A stretch of 64,000 bases of DNA from assembly GCA_035356615.1 (NCBI GenBank), contig DAOQSN010000003.1, positions 62,001 through 126,000 of the forward strand, written 5' to 3'. The DNA is from JAKQDH01 sp029558835 (GTDB taxonomy: Bacteria; Planctomycetota; Phycisphaerae; UBA1845). The position numbers were made by a program, and so were the translations under genes. The notes under the pieces are model-generated. The model made no database searches. It worked only from the letters and a program-made list of their open reading frames with translations, and was not told the DNA's origin. Of this stretch, positions 57,667 to 64,000 are shown in pieces (the stretch's first letter is position 1; each line of letters opens with the position of its first letter).

Positions 57667-60600
57667 TCACCGCTGCTCACCCGTGAATGCCAGGGTGAAC
57701 AGGTCAAAATCCCCAAGGTCAACGTCCTTGTCCGCATCCAGATCCGCCGCGTAGAAGTCGGCGGGATCGCACTCCTTGGGCGGTACGTAATTGTCAGGAC
57801 CGCCCATGCACAGAGCGTAGATGCCGTAGTCCGCCAGGTCGACGTCACCGTCATGATCGAAGTCGCCCGGCACCGGCGTGCCACAGTGTTCATCAAACGT
57901 GTGCACGAACGGGTGGGTCCGTCGGAGCAGCAGCTCGGTAGGATTGCCCTGCCCCGGACCGAGGCTGCCGACCCCGCCGTAGTACCATTCATAAGGGTCG
58001 AACACGCCGCCGTTGCCGCTGTTGACGTTCGACATACGGTACGAATACCCGTCGGTGTACTCCCAGAACGTTCCCTTGCCGTCCACGCCGAACATGCCGT
58101 AAATGTCCAGCAGGTGGGATCCGTCGGCCTTGTCGGTCAGGATGTAGCGGTCGTTGCCGTCGCCGAAGGGCGCGCTTGTCTCCAGATCGGCGGGCACGCC
58201 GTAAATGAAGGGGAACGCCCCGCCGCAGTTGCCGCCCTGGGTCGAGTTGATCACAAACGCCTGTCCCGCCGCAATCGTCACACCCGTCAGATCGACGTCC
58301 ACGGTGACGTCGTTGCTGCCGTCGGTCTGGACGATGATCCCGCCCTCCAGGAAGGAGAAGTTGCGGTAGCCGGTGTTGGTGATCTCGATCCAGCGCGGGC
58401 AACTGCCGCTCTCGGCGCCCATTACCACCTCGCTGATGATGAGACATTCCGGCTCATAGACGGCGCAGGGGTTCGGATCACAGGTCGTCCAATCACCCTG
58501 ATACTCCCCGTTTACCGTCGCGCAGGCGGGGGCACTCAAGACCTCGCACGTCCCGCCCTGGCAGCAGGCTCCCTGCACAACCTTCCCCTGGCACTGGATC
58601 TCGCTGAGCATGATCCACAAGCCCGCATGATAGTCGGCGAGCGTGAGTTCCAGCGTATCACCGGTCAGGTCCAGATTGGTGAAGGACACCGTGAACGGCT
58701 TGTTGCCGGGCGGCGGCTCGGTAATGTTGAACTGCCGGGTCACGCCCCCCATCACCAGTGTGGCATCGTGGGGCGGAAACACCGCCTCGAAACCACCTGA
58801 GCCGTCCACCGACACCAGAACCGCCCCCAGCCATACCGGTTGTCCGAAGTGGATCGTTATGGTGGGGTTGATCGTGTTCCAGCCGACATAGGGCGCGGGG
58901 GTGTTGTTGGCGTGCTGGGTCGCGCGAATGCCGTCCGTCAGCTTCCCGACGCCATTGCGCAAGAGCGCCAGCGGCACGCCGGGATCACCGTCGCCATTGT
59001 AACCTTCATCCAGGAAGCCCACCGCGCAGCCATTGAGCATATCATAGGCCGCGGGGACCAACTCGGTGAGTGTCGTGAACTCGAACGGTTCCGAGAAGTC
59101 ACCCAGCCCACAGCCGTTGCCGGCCCGCACCCGCCAGTAGAAGTGGCCCAACAGACCTGCCTCCCCGGGATAGGCGTGGCTGGTGGCCATCACGTTCGCC
59201 GTGTAGACGACGTCGGTGAATTGCTCATCGGTGGCCACCTGCAGCGTGTAGTCAATCCCCTGCGTCGCGGATTGCCAGGTGAACTCCGGGTTCAGCACGA
59301 CGTCGGAGGCGTGATCCGGCGGGCTCGCCAGGGTGACGGGTCCGGGCGCGGCGCTGGCCAGTCCCAGGCGTACGTTCTTTCGGCGCTCCAGCCCGCCGCC
59401 CGCGCCGGTGATCTCGAGCGCGTAGTTGCCCGGCGTGGCCTGGTTGAGGGCGTTGACCGTCATCACGGTGGTGAAGGGCGCGGGCAGGTCGTTGATGCTG
59501 AAATCCACGGTGGTGCCGGCGGGCTGCCCGGCGGCACTGAGCGTGACGGGCGCCGCGAAATCTCCTACCGTGCCCACCTCGATGGTGTAACTCGCCGAGA
59601 CGGCAGGCGGGGCACAGACGTCCCGGGCATCGGGTTGCACGGTGAGCATGAAGGCGTTGGGCATGGGCACTCGCAACGAGGGGTCACCCAGCAGGTTGAA
59701 CATCTCGAAGTAGTCACGCGTGACCGGATTCTGCGGTCCGTACTTGGCCAGCAGGTCCAGCAGCACCGCCTGCCAGGCACGCCCGATTTCCCGCACGCCG
59801 TCGTCGTACAACGCCGTGAAGAGGAACTTCTCGAGATCGCCGGCCTCCGTCCACGGCGGACTCAGCCAGTAGAGGAACTCACTGGCGGCGTAGACCGCTG
59901 CCGCACCCTTGTTGGCTTGGATCAACCAGGTTTCCCCGAAACACTCCTCGACCGTGAAATCGCCGGCGTTGCAACTGATGCTCAGGTGGAACGGGTACTT
60001 GCCGCTGTTGGTCAGATTGCGTATGTCGCTCTTGCGCAACGCCGGAGCGTGCCAGCCATTCGTGTCGCTGTGGCCGTAGTAGATCACGTAGACACTGCCC
60101 TCATTGAGCGCTGCCCGGACGGTGGTGGGGTTGGCAAAGTAGGTGCGCGTGTAGAGCTTGTTGGACAGGTAATCGCGCGGTTCCAGATAGGTGTCGATCA
60201 CCCAGTTGTGGGTGTCCTCGTCACCGCAGTCGTCATCGGGCCCGGCCACGAACGCCGCCCGGCGCACGAAGTCCGGGTCCGCGAACACGCCACCGGCCAC
60301 GTGCAGCGTCTTGTCCACCACCGCCTGCAACTGCCCCTCCGAGCGCACGCTGAAGCGGCCCAAGGCGATGTCGGGGTACCAGTCGTTCGCGCCGTCCATG
60401 CACACGTAGGGCAGGTCCGTCGGCGATGCCTTGGCCCCGCCGCCGACCCACGCCGGAATCGCGTCGGCGTCGCCGACGAGCAACACGTAGTCCGGAGGAT
60501 TCGCGGAGAAGTACTGGCTCTCGATGTAGGTCTTGATGTCCGCCGCGGTCGTCCCCGGCGGTACACTATAGGTCGTCACGTCGAAGCCGGCGGCCGTCTT

Positions 60601-61404
60601 AGCGCTTGCGAACTGGGCGAGCGGGGCGCTCGCGGCAAACGCCTGGGCGGCCACGATCAGGTAGTTACCCGTGTCCCGCGATGGCTGTCCCCCGGTCCGA
60701 GCGTTCAGCAACCTCGCGTTCAGGCCCGGCAAGGGCTCCAGGCGCCGCCCCTCGGCCGGCTGCCCGCTGAAGCTGATCGCCACGCGTACATCGTCGCGCA
60801 CGGTCAGGGTCCCGTTCAGCGGCTCGTAGTCCACCGGCTGAACCTCGAGCAGGAACACGCGCTGGCCGCGCATTCTCCCCAATTCACGCACGACCGCGCG
60901 CTCCATCCCGCTGACCGATCCGCACGCGTAGGCAGCCTCCTGGTAGTGGAAGCGCGTCCGCTCCACCGGCGGCGCATCCTCCGCCACCGGAGCCTGGACC
61001 GGCATCACTCGCGTTGGCAAGCCCAACATCCCAAGACTCACGGTGGTCGGCGGCCCGGCCGACACCTCCACCCCAACCGCCACGCCGTCCGGTGCGGCGA
61101 ACAGCGCGCGCAACACCGGCAGGCCCGGTTCCCCCGCCACTCCGCCGATGGCCGTCGCCGGTGCTGTGACCAGCACAAAGGGTCCCTGCGGCGTGTCGTA
61201 GCGGGTCAGTTCGACGCCGGGGAGGTTACAACTCACTTCCAGCCGAGTGGCCTCGCCACTTACGACCGCGACTTGCGCTGCTCGGGGAGTTGCTCCCGCG
61301 CCGTCCGCAGCCGGCAGCCAGATTCCCGCCGAAGCGTTGGAGACCATGGCCAAGCCGACGGCCGCGGCCACCACGCGCAGCACCCACCGTCTCACGATCA
61401 GCAT
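57667..61404 (-). CDS. Secreted C25 (gingipain-like) peptidase 3 with propeptide, LTD and dockerin-like tail
   Basis: A 1,245-residue secreted cysteine peptidase homologue, the only complete architecture of the three. The start ATG 61404 follows GAGGAGGAGGG; the signal peptide is about 1-27 (VVAAAVGLAMVSNASA). A C25 propeptide covers about 40-240 (VAGEPGLPVLRALFAAPDG, YEPLNGTLTVRDDVRVAISF). The C25 domain starts GNYLIVAAQAFAASAPL, has PDYVLLVGDADAIPAW, catalytic region IYYGHSDTNGWHAP and cysteine region HLSISCNAGDFTVEECFGE. After it come Ig-like, FN3-like (HASDVVLNPEFTWQSATQ), discoidin-like, GACCQGGTC...CDPNPC, lamin-tail-like (IISEVVMGAESGSCPRWIEI) and two loops, GDFDHDGDVDLADYGIY and ADLDADKDVDLGDFDLF. 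It probably represents the ancestral form of the tandem trio. Confidence 0.9.
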   Translation of the reverse strand: MLIVRRWVLRVVAAAVGLAMVSNASAGIWLPAADGAGATPRAAQVAVVSGEATRLEVSCNLPGVELTRYDTPQGPFVLVTAPATAIGGVAGEPGLPVLRALFAAPDGVAVGVEVSAGPPTTVSLGMLGLPTRVMPVQAPVAEDAPPVERTRFHYQEAAYACGSVSGMERAVVRELGRMRGQRVFLLEVQPVDYEPLNGTLTVRDDVRVAISFSGQPAEGRRLEPLPGLNARLLNARTGGQPSRDTGNYLIVAAQAFAASAPLAQFASAKTAAGFDVTTYSVPPGTTAADIKTYIESQYFSANPPDYVLLVGDADAIPAWVGGGAKASPTDLPYVCMDGANDWYPDIALGRFSVRSEGQLQAVVDKTLHVAGGVFADPDFVRRAAFVAGPDDDCGDEDTHNWVIDTYLEPRDYLSNKLYTRTYFANPTTVRAALNEGSVYVIYYGHSDTNGWHAPALRKSDIRNLTNSGKYPFHLSISCNAGDFTVEECFGETWLIQANKGAAAVYAASEFLYWLSPPWTEAGDLEKFLFTALYDDGVREIGRAWQAVLLDLLAKYGPQNPVTRDYFEMFNLLGDPSLRVPMPNAFMLTVQPDARDVCAPPAVSASYTIEVGTVGDFAAPVTLSAAGQPAGTTVDFSINDLPAPFTTVMTVNALNQATPGNYALEITGAGGGLERRKNVRLGLASAAPGPVTLASPPDHASDVVLNPEFTWQSATQGIDYTLQVATDEQFTDVVYTANVMATSHAYPGEAGLLGHFYWRVRAGNGCGLGDFSEPFEFTTLTELVPAAYDMLNGCAVGFLDEGYNGDGDPGVPLALLRNGVGKLTDGIRATQHANNTPAPYVGWNTINPTITIHFGQPVWLGAVLVSVDGSGGFEAVFPPHDATLVMGGVTRQFNITEPPPGNKPFTVSFTNLDLTGDTLELTLADYHAGLWIMLSEIQCQGKVVQGACCQGGTCEVLSAPACATVNGEYQGDWTTCDPNPCAVYEPECLIISEVVMGAESGSCPRWIEITNTGYRNFSFLEGGIIVQTDGSNDVTVDVDLTGVTIAAGQAFVINSTQGGNCGGAFPFIYGVPADLETSAPFGDGNDRYILTDKADGSHLLDIYGMFGVDGKGTFWEYTDGYSYRMSNVNSGNGGVFDPYEWYYGGVGSLGPGQGNPTELLLRRTHPFVHTFDEHCGTPVPGDFDHDGDVDLADYGIYALCMGGPDNYVPPKECDPADFYAADLDADKDVDLGDFDLFTLAFTGEQR

Positions 61405-62096
61405 GGAAACCCTCCTCCTCCACACCACAGCGGGCAGGAAGCCGACGGCGTGTGCGCCGGTCTTTACCCGCTGCGGGAATGGCCCAGCTCACTGTAAACC
61501 GGTGCATTAGTGCACGCCCCCCATGCTCAGCCGGACGCCGTGCACGCACCATACGCTGGTCGGAACACTGCGCCGACAGCCCGCGCCAACCGACACTTCG
61601 CCGGTTGGGTCGGTGCCCGCGATGCTCCCCACCCCGGGCAGGGTCGGCCCTCAGCGCAAGACCAGCGCCAAAGGCCCATCGGCATGTCGCTTCGCCAGCC
61701 CCCCAGTACCAGCCCCCACACTGCCATAACCGCAGTTACCGTCCAGACCATGATACCCAAAGTCCCTTCCCGATGCACGCTCCATGTGCGGAAGTGCCTG
61801 CCCGCATTGGCCCGAGAACGCGTGTAGTCGCGTCGCAGGCGACTTTTCGACCGATATGTCGGTCCCACCCCGGTGGGGGGTGCCGGCCGGATACCGCGCA
61901 GCCGCTGCTGCCCGCTGGGCCCTCCGGGGCCCGCCGCGCGCCAACGACGCCGGCCTGCTGTGGGCGCACTCAAGAAGTGCCCGACGTGATCGGTGCAGAG
62001 GGTGCTTCACCTGGTCGCCTGCTCCCCAGAGGTACCGTCCTTGGTGCGAAGGGGCGGCCGACCGGTGGCCGCACTTGGCCGGCAGAGGGCAGACTG

Positions 62097-62122
62097 ACCA
62101 CGAAGACACGAAGGCACGAAGA
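62097..62122. repeat. ACCACGAAGACACGAAGG-type motif
   Basis: Three imperfect CACGAAG units in a row. The same motif recurs between genes in many planctomycete, verrucomicrobial and deltaproteobacterial genomes; its function is unknown. Confidence 0.5.
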
Positions 62123-62186
62123 AGCCCGGGTAAATGGGGCTCTTTGTACTGCTAACCGCCGGGTTCTTCCCGGGCCGCGATTCCGT

Positions 62187-62232
62187 GGCACCGGCGTCCC
62201 GCCGGTGGTTTCACGGGCGAGACGCCGGTGCC
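62187..62232. repeat. 12-bp inverted repeat, possible small palindromic element
   Basis: GGCACCGGCGTC (62187-62198) and GACGCCGGTGCC (62221-62232) are perfect inverted repeats. The intervening 22 bases hold CCGCCGGTGG and CACGGGCGA. The sequence style (GGCACGGGCGTC...) is familiar as an intergenic dispersed palindrome. Confidence 0.5.
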
Positions 62233-62428
62233 GCGCTCTCGGTTGCGGGCAATGCCAGCGCTGAGCCTTGCTGCCTTGGTGGTGAGGAATTCCCTGGGGC
62301 AAGCGTAACGGGCGTCGGCCGGCCTCGCGCGTACAATCCCCAGGCGCGACCGGCAGCGGCGTCGGTGGCGGGGCCGGGTGGAGTCCTCATGGGGACCGCG
62401 GCCACCGGCGTGATGATGGAGGTGATGT

Positions 62429-62998
62429 ATGGCGGGTGAGGTGACACGTAGCCGGATCGGGCATCGGCCGGCATCGGACGCCACGTACGTGTTCCGAGCC
62501 GTTTGCGGGCTGCTTGTGTACGGCGCGGGGCTCGCCCTAGTTGGATTGATGGCGGGGTGCGACGTTCTCTGGGGAGGCGCGTTCGTGCCCGGCACCTATA
62601 TGGGTGACGTGCAGTGTACGATCTCGGTCGGCCCAAGCCCGGGCGCGCCCGTGGCGGAGGAGTTCGACCTGTCGATGACGCTGACGGTGGAAGACGACGG
62701 CGGCTTCCGCGTCGAGGGGGTGGAACTCGTCCTCGGGGCGGAGGTGGTGCGTTCGATTCCGACGGTCGACCTGGCGTTTGAGGTGACGGGCATTACGCAC
62801 GGCCGGAGCGGCCTGACCGTGACGTACGAGCCCCGGCCGACGCTGCCGGGGATTGCCGTGGAGGGCGACCTCGTGGAGACGTACCGCCGGTGGGCCGATT
62901 CCGTCCTGGTGGGCGGTCGCGCCGAACTGGCGGTCACCGACGTGGAGACGGCGACGGCGTTCGTCATCGTGTGCGCGGGGGTGCTGGATCGGATGTAG
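62429..62998 (+). CDS. Small hypothetical lipoprotein
   Basis: A 189-residue protein of unknown function. The N-terminus (about 1-44) has a hydrophobic run and a lipobox-like GLMAGC, so export and lipid anchoring are likely. The mature part is beta-rich (TYMGDVQCTISVGPSP, FDLSMTLTVEDDGGFRV, LTVTYEPRPTLPGI) and resembles small lipocalin-like or hypothetical planctomycete lipoproteins, with no named domain. The start ATG 62429 has a near-perfect GGAGG six bases upstream. It stands alone between the repeat-bearing gap and a tRNA gene on the other strand. Confidence 0.75.
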   Translation: MAGEVTRSRIGHRPASDATYVFRAVCGLLVYGAGLALVGLMAGCDVLWGGAFVPGTYMGDVQCTISVGPSPGAPVAEEFDLSMTLTVEDDGGFRVEGVELVLGAEVVRSIPTVDLAFEVTGITHGRSGLTVTYEPRPTLPGIAVEGDLVETYRRWADSVLVGGRAELAVTDVETATAFVIVCAGVLDRM

Positions 62999-63175
62999 CC
63001 CAGGGCCGCGGGCACCGGCCGTTGAGGGGGCGCAAGCGGGCGCTCTTCCGGGAGAAACCGGATGTGTTCGTGGCCGAGTTTCAGGCGACCGTTCTTGGGC
63101 CGGTTGCGAACCAGGCAACGACGGCGGTGGGATGGTGCCAGGAGCACAAGTGGTTGTTTCCGCCAAGCGTGTGAC

Positions 63176-63247
63176 AGCGGGCAACGGGGTTCGAACCCGC
63201 AACGTCCAGCTTGGAAAGCCGGCATTATACCACTGAATTGCGCCCGC
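63176..63247 (-). tRNA. tRNA-Gly (UCC)
   Basis: Read on the minus strand the 72 bases fold as a cloverleaf. The acceptor stem pairs GCGGGCG with TGCCCGC. The anticodon stem CCGGC/GCTGG encloses the loop TTTCCAA with anticodon TCC. The T-arm is GCGGGTTCGAACCCCG-type with TTCGAAC. The discriminator base is U, as expected for glycine tRNAs, and no CCA is encoded. Confidence 0.93.
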
Positions 63248-63473
63248 AATGCGGCTGCACGCCTGACGGGCCCGATGCGCTCCGCCGGCGCTGGAGTCCC
63301 ACGCGCTCACGGGCACGAGGGGGCGCTGTTGCCTCACCTTCGCCCCGGGCGAGAGTCGTCTCGCGGTGCGTTCCGGCCGTCAACGCGAACCTGGCGGCTG
63401 CGCGGGGACCTTGTCCGAGGCAGGTGCCGGTCGGTCTTGCGGAGGCGCTTGCGCAGGATGCCGCATTGGTGCG

Positions 63474-63479
63474 TATAAT
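63474..63479 (+). promoter_or_regulatory. Perfect -10 box of the apbE-like gene, near-leaderless start
   Basis: TATAAT lies seven bases before the ATG at 63487, with TTGCGC about 19 bases further upstream as a weak -35. Transcription would start almost at the start codon; no Shine-Dalgarno is present. The junction GCCGCCATGA is the same as at the DUF1080 gene (36467). Confidence 0.6.
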
Positions 63480-63486
63480 CGCCGCC

Positions 63487-64000
63487 ATGAGAGCGCATTG
63501 GCTACGCCTTACGGTGTTGGGGTTGTTGTTGCTGAGCGGCTGCCGGCGGGGACCGGAGGCGCACACGGTCCGGCGGTCGCGCGAGGTCATGGGGACCTTC
63601 GCCGAGATCACGGCCGTGGCGCCCGACGAAGCCGTGGCCGAGGCCGCGGTCGAGGCTGCCTACGGTCGACTCAACCGGGTGAACGACCTGATGAGCACTT
63701 ACCGGCCGGACAGCGAGATCAGCCGGGTCAATCAGCTCGCGCCCGGGCAGTCGCTGGCGATCTCGCCTGAGACATTCCACGTGCTCGAACGAGCTCAGGC
63801 GTTCGCCGAGGCCACCGGCGGCGCCTTTGACGTCACCTGTCGCCCACTGCTGCTCTGCTGGCGGGAAGCGTCTGAGGCCGGCAGGCTGCCCACGCCCGAG
63901 CAACTCGACGCGGCCCGCGCAAGGGTGGGCTGGCAGAAGCTAACCCTCGCTGCCGACGGACGCAGCGCGTCACCGGCCGTTGCGGGTGTTCAAGTGGACC
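63487..64000 (+). CDS. apbE: ApbE-type FAD:protein FMN transferase lipoprotein (cut by right edge)
   Basis: N-terminal 171 residues of an ApbE-family enzyme, which attaches FMN from FAD to a Thr of target flavoproteins (for example NqrB/C or RnfG) on the outer face of the membrane. A lipoprotein signal ends in LLLSGC (about 14-19). Family motifs seen: REVMGTFAEITAV (about 31-43), LMSTYRPDSEISRVNQ and TGGAFDVTCRPLL. The open frame continues through base 64000, so the flavin-binding C-terminal half is outside the window. It appears to be the first gene of its transcription unit, driven by the TATAAT just upstream. Confidence 0.93.
   Translation, partial: MRAHWLRLTVLGLLLLSGCRRGPEAHTVRRSREVMGTFAEITAVAPDEAVAEAAVEAAYGRLNRVNDLMSTYRPDSEISRVNQLAPGQSLAISPETFHVLERAQAFAEATGGAFDVTCRPLLLCWREASEAGRLPTPEQLDAARARVGWQKLTLAADGRSASPAVAGVQVD

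Larger units (their letters stand above)
61405..62428. other. One-kilobase gap with dispersed repeat motifs
   Basis: No believable gene on either strand. Recognisable pieces are a CCCACC/GGTGGG hairpin near 61864, the CCACGAAGACACGAAGG motif and a 12-bp inverted repeat. The right end holds the ribosome-binding site of the next gene. Confidence 0.5.

Noticed and set aside
55186..58800. Open frame of 1,204 codons on the plus strand opposite C25 peptidases 2 and 3
   Set aside because: It is the mirror of two well-supported peptidase genes and the gap between them; no family resemblance.
58840..61497. Open frame of 885 codons opposite C25 peptidase 3
   Set aside because: Antisense shadow with Arg/Gly/His-rich composition.

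Overview
The window is GC-rich, gene-dense bacterial DNA, most likely from a planctomycete (Phycisphaerae-like) or a close relative. The reasons are: very large secreted C25 peptidases ending in a two-loop DxDxDGDxD dockerin-like tail and carrying the GACC...C...CNPDPC cysteine motif; a Gfo/Idh/MocA oxidoreductase beside a DUF1080 protein; families of large FtsX-type permeases; and GC-rich dispersed repeats between genes. This assignment rests on protein style, because there is no rRNA gene in the window.

Left end (1-6.9 kb). RNase R is cut by the window edge. An accessory patch follows: a possible PD-(D/E)xK-type protein, a small DUF4258/YgiT-type toxin-antitoxin pair wedged between two truncated genes (an HU-like DNA-binding domain and an FN3-like C-terminus), and a decayed N-terminal piece of a GH57-type glycosidase. 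Next come a GAF sensor histidine kinase and a repeat-rich gap.

Centre (6.9-36.1 kb). After a DUF4173-type membrane protein lies the most striking locus, an efflux supercluster on one strand. Its order is periplasmic adaptor (MacA/HlyD type), ATPase A, two ~810-residue duplicated FtsX/MacB permeases (ADOP type), ATPase B, six more such permeases, a TolC-like outer-membrane lipoprotein, an NtrC-type sigma-54 activator and an NtrY-like histidine kinase. A textbook sigma-54 promoter (TGGCACG-N4-TTGC) sits just upstream of the adaptor gene, so the cluster looks like a self-contained two-component, sigma-54-controlled tripartite export locus. ADOP permeases were described as orphans without ATPases. 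Here eight of them are embedded with two ATPases, an adaptor and an outer-membrane channel.

Right centre (36.4-51.3 kb). This is a sugar-utilisation island: a DUF1080 protein, a Tat-exported oxidoreductase, a ribose-type sugar ABC transporter (binding lipoprotein, double ATPase, permease), a PfkB kinase, an aldehyde dehydrogenase and an NCS1-type permease on the plus strand. Rhamnulokinase, L-rhamnose isomerase and a hexapeptide acyltransferase lie on the minus strand. Uptake, isomerisation and phosphorylation of L-rhamnose or a related sugar, with oxidation of lactaldehyde, is the likely theme. No rhamnulose-1-phosphate aldolase is in the window.

Right end (51.7-64 kb). Three paralogous secreted gingipain-like C25 peptidases lie in tandem on the minus strand. 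They are followed by a repeat-bearing 1-kb gap, a small lipoprotein, tRNA-Gly(UCC), and the start of an ApbE-type flavin transferase cut by the right edge. Three families of short dispersed palindromic repeats punctuate the gene gaps.
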